Source of the DNA: Alitta virens
Lineage: Eukaryota > Annelida > Polychaeta > Phyllodocida > Nereididae
Assembly: GCA_932294295.1 (NCBI GenBank)
Contig: OW028579.1
Coordinates: 37,455,362-37,519,361, forward strand
Direction of reading: 5' to 3'
Length of the DNA stretch: 64,000 nucleotides
The position numbers were made by a program, and so were the translations under genes. The notes under the pieces were generated by a model, which searched no databases, was not told the DNA's origin, and saw only the letters and a list, made by a program, of their open reading frames with translations. Below, one piece after another: positions 28,428-40,537 of the stretch (position 1 is the stretch's first letter; every line of letters begins with the position of its first letter).

Positions 28428-28468
28428 GGTTAGAAGCAGTTTGAGTGTTGAGAGTGGGGGTGATGGGG

Positions 28469-28475
28469 CTTTATA
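28469..28475 (-). promoter_or_regulatory. TATA box of right PC4-like gene
   Basis: TATAAAG, mirror of 10929-10935. Confidence 0.6.
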
Positions 28476-28906
28476 TTGTAGGAGGCCAGCTGGAGGGTTC
28501 CACTGGCTCCCCCTATTTCCCATTACCTCATAAGCTATTTTTAGAAAATGATCACCCTGTCTATTTTTAGATTAGGGGGTTCCCAAGTATTGCACCATAG
28601 ACTACAGCCAGCTACAGCAGACTGCAATGGATTACAATGGATGGGGGGGGGATCAAGAGGGGGTCTGATTCACTGCACCGTGACAATGACTTTGACAGGT
28701 GTGCGATTTATTACCTACCCTTCCTTCACATAAGCTACCCTAGCTTCACCGAATGCATTGGAGTGTGAAATTTAATTACTACCCTACTTCATCCTGTTCT
28801 CCAAAAGACAATGGGTTTCCCTTTGATGTTGCTACCTTACTACCTCCGTTTCACCAAAAGTCAAGTGGATTCCTTTGCGGGCTGTAGAGCACTGTATATT
28901 ACTACT

Positions 28907-28912
28907 TCTGGC
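28907..28912. repeat. Target site duplication, right copy
   Basis: TCTGGC, identical to 10493-10498. Confidence 0.93.
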
Positions 28913-31900
28913 TACCCTTTTATAATATATTTGAAATAAAAAGGATTTAAAAAACCATTTATTTATGAATAATATTGCAACCTAATGATTTTCATTACTA
29001 CTGGGAGTGGAAGTAACTTACTTTTCTGAGATTGGGCAACATGATGTAAAACACAGGCACAGAGCAAAGATTTTCTTATAACACCTCATTTGAATATGTA
29101 TCAAGCACTAAATTGCTGCACTAATTTATCAAGTATGACCAAAAATCTTGAATTATACTGGATTTCATTCAGACTATTATTCTCCTTGGTGGATACATAA
29201 GAACGAAATGCAGTACTCACAATTAAGAACTTTGGTTAGAACATACATACTAATAGTGAGGTTTTAATAGTGTGGTTTTCTTAATTGTGAGGTGAGCTTA
29301 ACAATGAGAATAATCTTTATAGTGAGGTTTCTAAATTGAGTGGTTTTAATAGTGAGGCTCTCTCAATAGAGAAAGAAGGTCCCACTCCCACTGTGTCAGT
29401 TATGAAGAGTATAGGATCCATAATAGATATAGTCAACATTACAAAAGAAATATATATATAATTGAATGTCACCATATATGTAAGAATAAGGCAAAAAAAC
29501 CAAAGTGTACATTTTTCTCTATAATTCTTGGCTTATTTATACGAGTGGGAATCTTTTGTCCTCGATTGACCTTGCGAACTGAAAAGCCACATTTAAAGTT
29601 TTAAAATGCTGCTGTTTCAGTGGTGCAGCTGTTCGGTAGATGAAACTGGGGAGGATTAACTGAAACTGACCATTAGGACTAGGCGACTTCCACGCTGTAC
29701 GGGCGAGCAGGAGAATGCTAGCACTGGTCTGTAGAATAGGGTTTATATAGTCTCCAGTCTGTCAATTGTGTCAATTGTTTGATTGCAATAGTGATCAAAG
29801 GCATAATCCATAGCAGTGGAGCAGGAGAGATTGATCAAGAGAGTGCATTTTGGAAAAGTAGAAGTCAGTGATAGCCTATGTAGGCCTAAAGATGTAGAAA
29901 GATGTAGTTTGTGGTCATGGGCACTTGGTTAAATATAAGCATCACTTCCTCTATATAGGCCTATAGACTCTAAAATTATCATTCCTGCCAATTTTCTAAG
30001 TTAATCATTTTGAGTAAAATGAGCATGACTGAGCTTCCCGCCCTCGATTCTGTTTGGTAGGAGCAAGGGGACCTCAAGCAGTGCATGTTAATAATGTATA
30101 TTCGATGCCTTATGTTTTATTGTCTATCTGTGCTGCTGAGGCAATTAAAACAAAACTCACTTTATATGGTGCAAATGTGTAAAATGTTTTGGAATCCAAG
30201 CCTTATCATGTCATCATTATGTCTGCCTCTGGAAAATGGTCGTATAAGCTGAGTCAAGCCAGACTCCTTGCGATGCCAAATTTTCCGGGAAATCGCGTCG
30301 GCGGGTCCATGCACACCAGCGCGATTTCGTCGGCCGACACGGAAGCTATATCTGCCACAAAATGTTATGGGGTAAGGCCTGCACATATAATAAATGATAT
30401 ACATTATTGCGCTAGGGGCAATTATTTATTGTTCTGATACTGAGGTAATTTCAGGATATTTATTGAAATTTGCAGTAAGTATAAGCTTAGACTGTGTTTC
30501 CGCAAAATATACAAAATCAACAAAAAATTGTAAACTGGAGGTGAAGACCTAATTCCCTCATTGTCACTATGTATGCCATTAATTGTGTGTCACCAAGACA
30601 AATAACACTCAAGTGTCTATATAAATGTGGACTTCTTACTATTTCTTGCTAGCAGCTAAAGGGGAAGTCCAAAGATGTGAAGTAGAGTCAGTGACTTGCA
30701 TTGTCACAACAATACATTTCTGTTAAAGGTTCACATCTCATCACAGTTTCCTTATATGGCTGTATGTGTATAATCTAATTTGCATGACTGTGTGTTGCCG
30801 GATTAACAAATTTTATTGTGTGACACCCCTACAGGTGTCAAAATCATGATATCAGATTAAAAATTATGTGGTCAGTGATGTCTGGTTTTTATCCATATAT
30901 AAATATTACATAAGTCTGGTCACTAAGCATTAAAGCAGATCTTTAACCAAAGCAACAAAATTAAAGCACCAAAAATATTTATTGAAATAGTAGCCCAAAC
31001 CTTTTTTTTTTTAGGCAATACATTTGCATAAGTACAATTACACAACCCAAAACCATATGCATTTTCATTAATTGTGTTAATTACAATGTAATTGTGCTTA
31101 AATAAACTTGAATTTCTGTTTGTTATTACAATGGATGTTTCCATGGTAACCAGTTGAATAAGGGTAGTTGATAAGGAGTTCACTCTATTCTGACCAGAGT
31201 TAGACCTTTTAAATGCATTTTTCAGTAGTAAATATGATAACAATCTAAGGCAAATGTACCACTTTGCTGCACAATGCATATAAAATCGGTTGTCTTTTTA
31301 ACCATTTCCCAATTAAGTTTTCTCAAAAAGTACAAGAAAATAAGATAATCTATAGACTACTGTAAAGGCTTCCTGAACCTTTGAAAACAAATGAAATGCT
31401 GTGTGAAACCTGGTGCAAAACACGAAACATTTACGTAAATGGTAACGTATACTGTTTCAATTTAGTAGTTTGGTCAACTTTGTTGTCATGGTAACAGTTA
31501 TAGTTTTTTCAAAATTGTTATGCTTTATTTCTTGTAACTGAGAATCTTCCAAAGGTTTTGGTGTATATAACCTGCTGCTTTACCTTAGTGTTGCATATCT
31601 TTACAAACACCAGTCTTCTGCAAGCTATTCATATTCTGATGCAGATTAAAATATGCACTTCACACCAGTTTGTATCCATGGCAACTAACTTCTATGCTGA
31701 ATGTTATGTAAAGATTTGTCTTTCATTATACTTTACAGGGAATTTTTGTGTGAAACCTGTACCGTTTGTTTTAAATCTTTCGTTGCAATACATGTCATTT
31801 TTTAATTGAAATATGTCAATGCTCTTATTAGGTAATATGCAATGAGTATATTTAAATACAATCGTATGCAAAAGAACTTACCCTGTGCAATCCATATCCG

Positions 31901-31984
31901 GTATTAGTTTTAATACAGCTGTAAAATTTAGGCAGATATAGTGCTTTGTGTGGTTTCAATTGAATAAAAGCACAATCTGTGGGT
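28913..31984. other. Intergenic DNA between Polinton and tRNA array
   Basis: About 3 kb of AT-rich DNA. It contains TATATATA and repeated AGTG(A/T)GGTTT motifs near 29250-29360, and a GC-rich patch at 30230-30360 with short open frames on both strands but no recognisable domain. No RNA gene or transposon is supported. Confidence 0.5.
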
Positions 31985-32071
31985 TATTGACAGGCATATT
32001 ATGAAATGCTATCTAGATTGTCGTCTTTCGTTCTGAGAAAACTTTGTGGCTGGAGAAAGACTAAAAACCAT

Positions 32072-32147
32072 TAGCAGAGCATGGTTTCGATCCACGGACC
32101 TCTGGGTTATGGGCCCAGCACGATTCCATCCACTGCGCCACTCTGCT
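32072..32147 (-). pseudogene. tRNA-iMet(CAT) copy 1, degenerate
   Basis: First copy at the array edge. A 4-base insertion and a substitution lie between D-loop and anticodon stem (76 nt instead of 72), so it is probably a pseudogene. Confidence 0.75.
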
Positions 32148-32422
32148 TGCACAGGGTGCAGTGTGAGGATGATGCAATGCATTCAGACTCATCCGGCATA
32201 TTATACCATGGTTATCTAAATTGAAAAAAACTCTGAAGATGTCACTTAAATTTTGGCCTGAAAACATCCTCAGAAAGTTTTTGCCAAATTGCCAAGTCAG
32301 GCAGCTTGGGGTAATGCATTCAAATTCATCAGGATATAGACAGGCATATCATAAAATGGCTATCTAGATTGTTGTTTTTGATTCTGAAAAAACTTTGTGG
32401 CTGGAGAAAGACTAAAAACCAT

Positions 32423-32494
32423 TAGCAGAGCATGGTTTCGATCCACGGACCTCTGGGTTATGGGCCCAGCACGCTTCCACTGCACCACTCTGCT
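32423..32494 (-). tRNA. tRNA-iMet(CAT) copy 2
   Basis: One difference from consensus: C to T in the A box (GGTGCAGTGG). Confidence 0.85.
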
Positions 32495-32769
32495 TGCACA
32501 GGGTGCAGTGTGAGGATGATGCAATGCATTCAGACTCATCAGGCATATTATACAATGGTTATCTAGATTGAAAAAAACTCTGAAGATGTCACTTAAATTT
32601 TTTCCTGAAAACATCCTCAGAAAGTTTTTGCCAAATTGCCAAGTCAGGCAGCTTGGGGTAATGCATTCAAATTCATCGGGTTATAGACAGGCATATCATA
32701 AAATGGCTATCTAGATTGTCGTTTTTGATTCTGAAAAAACTTTGTGGCTGGAGAAAGACTAAAAACCAT

Positions 32770-32841
32770 TAGCAGAGCATGGTTTCAATCCACGGACCTC
32801 TGGGTTATGGGCCCAGCACGCTTCCACTGCGCCACTCTGCT
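32770..32841 (-). tRNA. tRNA-iMet(CAT) copy 3
   Basis: C to T at the conserved C56 of the T-loop/B box (ATTGAAA), so activity is doubtful. Confidence 0.8.
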
Positions 32842-33179
32842 TGCACAGGGTGCAGTGTGAGGATGATGCAATGAATTCAGACTCATCAGGCATATTATAC
32901 CATGGTTATCTAGATTGCAAAAAAAAACTCTGAAAATATCAAACTGCTAAATTTGACAAAATTAAAAGTAGAGTCAATCTACCTAAATCCATGAAGACCC
33001 AAATCCATGAAAAGCTGCAACATCAATCCGCAACTGCTCAATAGTAATTTTTCACCATCATTGCTTGACTATGTACCAAGATAGAATAGATTCATTTATT
33101 TATCTGCCTTGGGCACCAGTGGTTTATTGGGGATGAGGGGAATCACGGATTAGGTACACTGACACTATAGAATAAACAT

Positions 33180-33260
33180 GATAGTGTGGCCGAGCAGTCT
33201 AAGGCGCTGGTTTTAGGCACCAGTCTCTCTGAGGCGTGGGTTCGAATCCCACCACTGCCA
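33180..33260 (+). tRNA. tRNA-Leu(TAG) copy 1
   Basis: G2A breaks an acceptor pair, and GCGGTC reads GCAGTC in the D-loop. Likely impaired. Confidence 0.8.
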
Positions 33261-33542
33261 AATGTTTTATAGCTAAAGCATTGCTCTGCACAGTATTGCT
33301 GGCTAGCTCCTGGTTACAGGCTATTGCAGAAGGTCTATTATTTTTAAAGCTGCACAAGATGTCACTTGAATTTTTGCCTGAAAACATAATCAGTAAGTTT
33401 TTGCCAAATTGCCAAGTCAGGCAGGTTGGGGTAATGCATTCAGACTCATCGGGTTATAGACAGGCATATTATAAAATGGTTATCTAGATTGTCGTCTTTC
33501 ATTCTGAGAAAACTTTGTGGCTGGAGAAAGACTAAAAACCAT

Positions 33543-33614
33543 TAGCAGAGCATGGTTTCGATCCACGGACCTCTGGGTTATGGGCCCAGCACGCTTCCAC
33601 TGCGCCACTCTGCT
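33543..33614 (-). tRNA. tRNA-iMet(CAT) copy 4
   Basis: Consensus copy, first after Leu copy 1. Confidence 0.93.
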
Positions 33615-33889
33615 TGCACAGGGTGCAGTGTGAGGATGATGCAATGCATTCAGACTCATCAGGCATATTATACCATGGTTATCTAGATTGAAAAAAACTC
33701 TGAAGATGTCACTTAAATTTTAGCCAGAAAACATCCTCAGAAAGTTTTTGCCAAATTGCCAAGTCAGGCAGCTTGGGGTAATGCATTCAAATTCATCGGG
33801 TTATAGACAGGCATATCATAAAATGGCTATCTAGATTGTCGTTTTTGATTCTGAAAAAACTTTGTGGCTGGAGAAAGACTAAAAACCAT

Positions 33890-33961
33890 TAGCAGAGCAT
33901 GGTTTCGATCCACGGACCTCTGGGTTATGGGCCCAGCACGCTTCCACTGCGCCACTCTGCT
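33890..33961 (-). tRNA. tRNA-iMet(CAT) copy 5
   Basis: Consensus copy, 347 bp from copy 4. Confidence 0.93.
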
Positions 33962-34300
33962 TGCACAGGGTGCAGTGTGAGGATGATGCAATGAATTCAG
34001 ACTCATCAGGCATATTATACCATGGTTATCTAGATTGCAAAAAAAAAACTCTGAAAATATCAAACTGCTAAATTTGACAAAATTAAAAGTAGAGTCAATC
34101 TACCTAAATCCATGAAGACCCAAATCCATGAAAAGCTGCAACATCAATCCGCAACTGCTCAATAGTAATTTTTCACCATCATTGCTTGACTATGTACCAA
34201 GATAGAATAGATTCATTTATTTATCTGCCTTGGGCACCAGTGGTTTATTGGGGATGAGGGGAATCACGGATTAGGTACACTGACACTATAGAATAAACAT

Positions 34301-34381
34301 GATAGTGTGGCCGAGCAGTCTAAGGCGCTGGTTTTAGGCACCAGTCTCTCTGAGGCGTGGGTTCGAATCCCACCACTGCCA
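34301..34381 (+). tRNA. tRNA-Leu(TAG) copy 2
   Basis: Same G2A and GCAGTC changes as Leu copy 1. Confidence 0.8.
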
Positions 34382-34663
34382 AATGTTTTATAGCTAAAGC
34401 ATTGCTCTGCACAGTATTGCTGGCTAGCTCCTGGTTACAGGCTATTGCAGAAGGTCTATTATTTTTAAAGCTGCACAAGATGTCACTTGAATTTTTGCCT
34501 GAAAACATAATCAGAAAGTTTTTGCCAAATTGCCAAGTCAGGCAGGTTGGGGTAATGCATTCAGACTCATCGGGTTATAGACAGGCATATTATAAAATGG
34601 TTATCTAGATTGTCGTCTTTCATTCTGAGAAAACTTTGTGGCTGGAGAAAGACTAAAAACCAT

Positions 34664-34735
34664 TAGCAGAGCATGGTTTCGATCCACGGACCTCTGGGTT
34701 ATGGGCCCAGCACGCTTCCACTGCGCCACTCTGCT
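34664..34735 (-). tRNA. tRNA-iMet(CAT) copy 6
   Basis: Consensus copy. Confidence 0.93.
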
Positions 34736-35010
34736 TGCACAGGGTGCAGTGTGAGGATGATGCAATGCATTCAGACTCATCAGGCATATTATACCATGGT
34801 TATCTAGATTGAAAAAAACTCTGAAGATGTCACTTAAATTTTAGCCAGAAAACATCCTCAGAAAGTTTTTGCCAAATTGCCAAGTCAGGCAGCTTGGGGT
34901 AATGCATTCAAATTCATCGGGTTATAGACAGGCATATCATAAAATGGCTATCTAGATTGTCGTTTTTGATTCTGAAAAAACTTTGTGGCTGGAGAAAGAC
35001 TAAAAACCAT

Positions 35011-35082
35011 TAGCAGAGCATGGTTTCGATCCACGGACCTCTGGGTTATGGGCCCAGCACGCTTCCACTGCGCCACTCTGCT
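35011..35082 (-). tRNA. tRNA-iMet(CAT) copy 7
   Basis: Consensus copy. Confidence 0.93.
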
Positions 35083-35419
35083 TGCACAGGGTGCAGTGTG
35101 AGGATGATGCAATGAATTCAGACTCATCAGGCATATTATACCATGGTTATCTAGATTGCAAAAAAAACTCTGAAAATATCAAACTGCTAAATTTGACAAA
35201 ATTAAAAGTAGAGTCAATCTACCTAAATCCATGAAGACCCAAATCCATGAAAAGCTGCAACATCAATCCGCAACTGCTCAATAGTAATTTTTCACCATCA
35301 TTGCTTGACTATGTACCAAGATAGAATAGATTCATTTATTTATCTGCCTTGGGCACCAGTGGTTTATTGGGGATGAGGGGAATCACGGATTAGGTACACT
35401 GACACTATAGAATAAACAT

Positions 35420-35500
35420 GATAGTGTGGCCGAGCGGTCTAAGGCGCTGGTTTTAGGCACCAGTCTCTCTGAGACGTGGGTTCGAATCCCACCACTGCCA
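35420..35500 (+). tRNA. tRNA-Leu(TAG) copy 3
   Basis: G2A in the acceptor and GAGGCG to GAGACG beside the variable arm. Confidence 0.8.
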
Positions 35501-35782
35501 AATGTTTTATAGCTAAAGCATTGCTCTGCACAGTATTGCTGGCTAGCTCCTGGTTACAGGCTATTGCAGAAGGTCTATTATTTTTAAAGCTGCACAAGAT
35601 GTCACTTGAATTTTTGCCTGAAAACATAATCAGAAAGTTTTTGCCAAATTGCCAAGTCAGGCAGGTTGAGGTAATGCATTCAGACTCATCGGGTTATAGA
35701 CAGGCATATTATAAAATGGTTATCTAGATTGTCGTCTTTCATTCTGAGAAAACTTTGTGGCTGGAGAAAGACTAAAAACCAT

Positions 35783-35854
35783 TAGCAGAGCATGGTTTCG
35801 ATCCACGGACCTCTGGGTTATGGGCCCAGCACGCTTCCACTGGGCCACTCTGCT
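35783..35854 (-). tRNA. tRNA-iMet(CAT) copy 8
   Basis: G to C in the D-stem (GGCCCAGTGG); may weaken the A box. Confidence 0.82.
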
Positions 35855-36104
35855 TGCACAGGGTGCAGTGTGAGGATGATGCAATGCATTCAGACTCATC
35901 AGGCATATTATACCATGGTTCTCTAGATTGAAAAAAACTCTGAAGATGTCACTTAAATTTTAGCCAGAAAACATCCTCAGGAAGTTTTTGCCAAATTGCC
36001 AAGTCAGGCAGCTTGGGGTAATGCATTTAAATTCATCGGGTTATAGACAGGCATATCATAAAATGGCTATCTAGATTGTCGTTTTTGATTCTGAAAAAAA
36101 CCGT

Positions 36105-36176
36105 TAGCAGAGCATGGTTTCGATCCACGGACCTCTGGGTTATGGGCCCAGCACGCTTCCACTGCGCCACTCTGCT
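36105..36176 (-). tRNA. tRNA-iMet(CAT) copy 9
   Basis: Consensus gene. The 3' spacer lacks about 25 bp (unit of 322 bp instead of 347). Confidence 0.93.
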
Positions 36177-36451
36177 TGCACAGGGTGCAGTGTGAGGATG
36201 ATGCAATGCATTCAGACTCATCAGGCATATTATACCATGGTTCTCTAGATTGAAAAAAACTCTGAAGATGTCACTTAAATTTTAGCCAGAAAACATCCTC
36301 AGAAAGTTTTTGCCAAATTGCCAAGTCAGGCAGCTTGGGGTAATGCATTCAAATTCATCGGGTTATAGACAGGCATATCATAAAATGGCTATCTAGATTG
36401 TCGTTTTTGATTCTGAAAAAACTTTGTGGCTGGAGAAAGACTAAAAACCGT

Positions 36452-36523
36452 TAGCAGAGCATGGTTTCGATCCACGGACCTCTGGGTTATGGGCCCAGCA
36501 CGCTTCCACTGCGCCACTCTGCT
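36452..36523 (-). tRNA. tRNA-iMet(CAT) copy 10
   Basis: Consensus copy. Confidence 0.93.
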
Positions 36524-36859
36524 TGCACAGGGTGCAGTGTGAGGATGATGCAATGCATTCAGACTCATCAGGCATATTATACCATGGTTATCTAGATTGC
36601 ACAAAAACTCTGAAAATATCAAACAGCTAAATTTGACAAAATTAAAAGTAGAGTCAATCTACCTAAATCCATGAAGACCCAAATCCATGAAAAGCTGCAA
36701 CATCAATCCGCAACTGCTCAATAGTAATTTTTCACCATCATTGCTTGACTATGTACCAAGATAGAATAGATTCATTTATTTATCTGCCTTGGGCACCAGT
36801 GGTTTATTGGGGATGAGGGGAATCACGGATTAGGTACACTGACACTATAGAATAAACAT

Positions 36860-36940
36860 GGTAGTGTGGCCGAGCGGTCTAAGGCGCTGGTTTTAGGCAC
36901 CAGTCTCTCTGAGGCGTGGGTTCGAATCCCACCACTGCCA
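36860..36940 (+). tRNA. tRNA-Leu(TAG) copy 4
   Basis: First Leu copy that matches consensus. Confidence 0.93.
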
Positions 36941-37222
36941 AATGTTTTATAGCTAAAGCATTGCTCTGCACAGTATTGCTGGCTAGCTCCTGGTTACAGG
37001 CTATTGCAGAAGGTCTATTATTTTTAAAGCTGCACAAGATGTCACTTGAATTTTTGCCTGAAAACATAATCAGAAAGTTTTTGCCAAATTGCCAAGTCAG
37101 GCAGCTTGGGGTAATGCATTCAAATTCATCGGGTTATAGACAGGCATATCATAAAATGGCTATCTAGATTGTCGTTTTTGATTCTGAAAAAACTTTGTGG
37201 CTGGAGAAAGACTAAAAACCAT

Positions 37223-37294
37223 TAGCAGAGCATGGTTTCGATCCACGGACCTCTGGGTTATGGGCCCAGCACGCTTCCACTGCGCCACTCTGCT
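37223..37294 (-). tRNA. tRNA-iMet(CAT) copy 11
   Basis: Consensus; the only iMet between Leu copies 4 and 5. Confidence 0.93.
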
Positions 37295-37632
37295 TGCACA
37301 GGGTGCAGTGTGAGGATGATGCAATGAATTCAGACTCATCAGGCATATTATACCATGGTTATCTAGATTGCAAAAAAAAACTCTGAAAATATCAAACTGC
37401 TAAATTTGACAAAATTAAAAGTAGAGTCAATCTACCTAAATCCATGAAGACCCAAATCCATGAAAAGCTGCAACATCAATCCGCAACTGCTCAATAGTAA
37501 TTTTTCACCATCATTGCTTGACTATGTACCAAGATAGAATAGATTCATTTATTTATCTGCCTTGGGCACCAGTGGTTTATTGGGGATGAGGGGAATCACG
37601 GATTAGGTACACTGACACTATAGAATAAACAT

Positions 37633-37713
37633 GATAGTGTGGCCGAGCAGTCTAAGGCGCTGGTTTTAGGCACCAGTCTCTCTGAGGCGTGGGTTCGAAT
37701 CCCACCACTGCCA
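37633..37713 (+). tRNA. tRNA-Leu(TAG) copy 5
   Basis: G2A and GCAGTC changes. Confidence 0.8.
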
Positions 37714-37995
37714 AATGTTTTATAGCTAAAGCATTGCTCTGCACAGTATTGCTGGCTAGCTCCTGGTTACAGGCTATTGCAGAAGGTCTATTATTTTTAA
37801 AGCTGCACAAGATGTCACTTGAATTTTTGCCTGAAAACATAATCAGAAAGTTTTTGCCAAATTGCCAAGTCAGGCAGGTTGGGGTAATGCATTCAGACTC
37901 ATCGGGTTATAGACAGGCATATTATAAAATGGTTATCTAGATTGTCGTCTTTCATTCTGAGAAAACTTTGTGGCTGGAGAAAGACTAAAAACCAT

Positions 37996-38067
37996 TAGCA
38001 GAGCATGGTTTCGATCCACGGACCTCTGGGTTATGGGCCCAGCACGCTTCCACTGCGCCACTCTGCT
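37996..38067 (-). tRNA. tRNA-iMet(CAT) copy 12
   Basis: Consensus copy. Confidence 0.93.
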
Positions 38068-38342
38068 TGCACAGGGTGCAGTGTGAGGATGATGCAATGC
38101 ATTCAGACTCATCAGGCATATTATACCATGGTTATCTAGATTGAAAAAAACTTTGAAGATGTCACTTAAATTTTAGCCAGAAAACATCCTCAGAAAGTTT
38201 TTGCCAAATTGCCAAGTCAGGCAGCTTGGGGTAATGCATTCAAATTCATCGGGTTATAGACAGGCATATCATAAAATGGCTATCTAGATTGTCGTTTTTG
38301 ATTCTGAAAAAACTTTGTGGCTGGAGAAAGACTAAAAACCAT

Positions 38343-38414
38343 TAGCAGAGCATGGTTTCGATCCACGGACCTCTGGGTTATGGGCCCAGCACGCTTCCAC
38401 TGCGCCACTCTGCT
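38343..38414 (-). tRNA. tRNA-iMet(CAT) copy 13
   Basis: Consensus gene with one change in the 5' flank. Confidence 0.93.
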
Positions 38415-38751
38415 AGCACAGGGTGCAGTGTGAGGATGATGCAATGAATTCAGACTCATCAGGCATATTATACCATGGTTATCTAGATTGCAAAAAAAAC
38501 TCTGAAAATATCAAACTGCTAAATTTGACAAAATTAAAAGTAGAGTCAATCTACCTAAATCCATGAAGACCCAAATCCATGAAAAGCTGCAACATCAATC
38601 CGCAACTGCTCAATAGTAATTTTTCACCATCATTGCTTGACTATGTACCAAGATAGAATAGATTCATTTATTTATCTGCCTTGGGCACCAGTGGTTTATT
38701 GGGGATGAGGGGAATCACGGATTAGGTACACTGACACTATAGAATAAACAT

Positions 38752-38831
38752 GATAGTGTGGCCGAGCGGTCTAAGGCGCTGGTTTTAGGCACCAGTCTCT
38801 CTGAGGCGTGGGTTCGAATCCCCCACTGCCA
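38752..38831 (+). pseudogene. tRNA-Leu(TAG) copy 6, 1-nt deletion
   Basis: 80 nt. One base is lost in the 3' side of the T-stem (ATCCCCC), plus G2A. Probably non-functional. Confidence 0.7.
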
Positions 38832-39113
38832 AATGTTTTATAGCTAAAGCATTGCTCTGCACAGTATTGCTGGCTAGCTCCTGGTTACAGGCTATTGCAG
38901 AAGGTCTATTATTTTTAAAGCTGCACAAGATGTCACTTGAATTTTTGCCTGAAAACATAATCAGAAAGTTTTTGCCAAATTGCCAAGTCAGGCAGGTTGA
39001 GGTAATGCATTCAGACTCATCGGGTTATAGACAGGCATATTATAAAATGGTTATCTAGATTGTCGTCTTTCATTCTGAGAAAACTTTGTGGCTGGAGAAA
39101 GACTAAAAACCAT

Positions 39114-39185
39114 TAGCAGAGCATGGTTTCGATCCACGGACCTCTGGGTTATGGGCCCAGCACGCTTCCACTGGGCCACTCTGCT
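39114..39185 (-). tRNA. tRNA-iMet(CAT) copy 14
   Basis: Same D-stem G to C as copy 8; the surrounding kilobase is duplicated from there. Confidence 0.82.
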
Positions 39186-39435
39186 TGCACAGGGTGCAGT
39201 GTGAGGATGATGCAATGCATTCAGACTCATCAGGCATATTATACCATGGTTCTCTAGATTGAAAAAAACTCTGAAGATGTCACTTAAATTTTAGCCAGAA
39301 AACATCCTCAGGAAGTTTTTGCCAAATTGCCAAGTCAGGCAGCTTGGGGTAATGCATTTAAATTCATCGGGTTATAGACAGGCATATCATAAAATGGCTA
39401 TCTAGATTGTCGTTTTTGATTCTGAAAAAAACCGT

Positions 39436-39507
39436 TAGCAGAGCATGGTTTCGATCCACGGACCTCTGGGTTATGGGCCCAGCACGCTTCCACTGCGCCA
39501 CTCTGCT
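39436..39507 (-). tRNA. tRNA-iMet(CAT) copy 15
   Basis: Consensus gene in a short 322-bp unit like copy 9. Confidence 0.93.
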
Positions 39508-39782
39508 TGCACAGGGTGCAGTGTGAGGATGATGCAATGCATTCAGACTCATCAGGCATATTATACCATGGTTCTCTAGATTGAAAAAAACTCTGAAGAT
39601 GTCACTTAAATTTTAGCCAGAAAACATCCTCAGAAAGTTTTTGCCAAATTGCCAAGTCAGGCAGCTTGGGGTAATGCATTCAAATTCATCGGGTTATAGA
39701 CAGGCATATCATAAAATGGCTATCTAGATTGTCGTTTTTGATTCTGAAAAAACTTTGTGGCTGGAGAAAGACTAAAAACCGT

Positions 39783-39854
39783 TAGCAGAGCATGGTTTCG
39801 ATCCACGGGCCTCTGGGTTATGGGCCCAGCACGCTTCCACTGCGCCACTCTGCT
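39783..39854 (-). tRNA. tRNA-iMet(CAT) copy 16
   Basis: T to C in the variable loop (GAGGCCCG). Confidence 0.88.
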
Positions 39855-40129
39855 TGCACAGGGTGCAGTGTGAGGATGATGCAATGCATTCAGACTCATC
39901 AGGCATATTATACCATGGTTATCTAGATTGAAAAAAACTCTGAAGATGTCACTTAAATTTTAGCCAGAAAACATCCTCAGAAAGTTTTTGCCAAATTGCC
40001 AAGTCAGGCAGCTTGGGGTAATGCATTCAAATTCATCGGGTTATAGACAGGCATATCATAAAATGGCTATCTAGATTGTCGTTTTTGATTCTGAAAAAAC
40101 TTTGTGGCTGGAGAAAGACTAAAACCCTT

Positions 40130-40201
40130 TTGCAGAGCATGGTTTCGATCCACGGACCTCTGGGTTATGGGCCCAGCACGCTTCCACTGCGCCACTCTGC
40201 T
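40130..40201 (-). tRNA. tRNA-iMet(CAT) copy 17
   Basis: U72 changed to A, which removes the initiator A1-U72 pair. The 3' flank is also altered. Confidence 0.8.
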
Positions 40202-40537
40202 TGCACAGGGTGCAGTGTGAGGATGATGCAATGCATTCAGACTCATCAGGCATATTATACCATGGTTATCTAGATTGCACAAAAACTCTGAAAATATCAA
40301 ACAGCTAAATTTGACAAAATTAAAAGTAGAGTCAATCTACCTAAATCCATGAAGACCCAAATCCATGAAAAGCTGCAACATCAATCCGCAACTGCTCAAT
40401 AGTAATTTTTCACCATCATTGCTTGACTATGTACCAAGATAGAATAGATTCATTTATTTATCTGCCTTGGGCACCAGTGGTCTATTGGGGATGAGGGGAA
40501 TCACGGATTAGGTACACTGACACTATAGAATAAACAT

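Larger units (their letters stand above)
10499..28906. mobile_element. Complete Maverick/Polinton element
   Basis: An 18,408-bp element bounded by inverted termini starting AGTAGTAATATACAG, with a perfect 6-bp target duplication. It encodes polymerase B (5'-truncated), integrase with chromodomain, packaging ATPase (two copies), adenain-like protease, probable major and minor capsid proteins, several small conserved Polinton proteins, and an accessory set (PC4-like, CARD, RING, two spliced membrane proteins). Plus-strand genes are PC4-like, ATPase, p84, polymerase, CARD, p110 and RING. The capsid cluster and both membrane-protein genes are on the minus strand. The near-identity of the termini argues for a recent insertion. 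The element makes a virus-like structural set but its polymerase is broken. Confidence 0.96.
25941..28906. repeat. Right terminal inverted repeat (2,966 bp)
   Basis: Inverted partner of the left repeat. Its inner border lies inside p111. The gene order continues uninterrupted into p195 and integrase, which identifies this side as the donor of the extended repeat. Confidence 0.96.
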
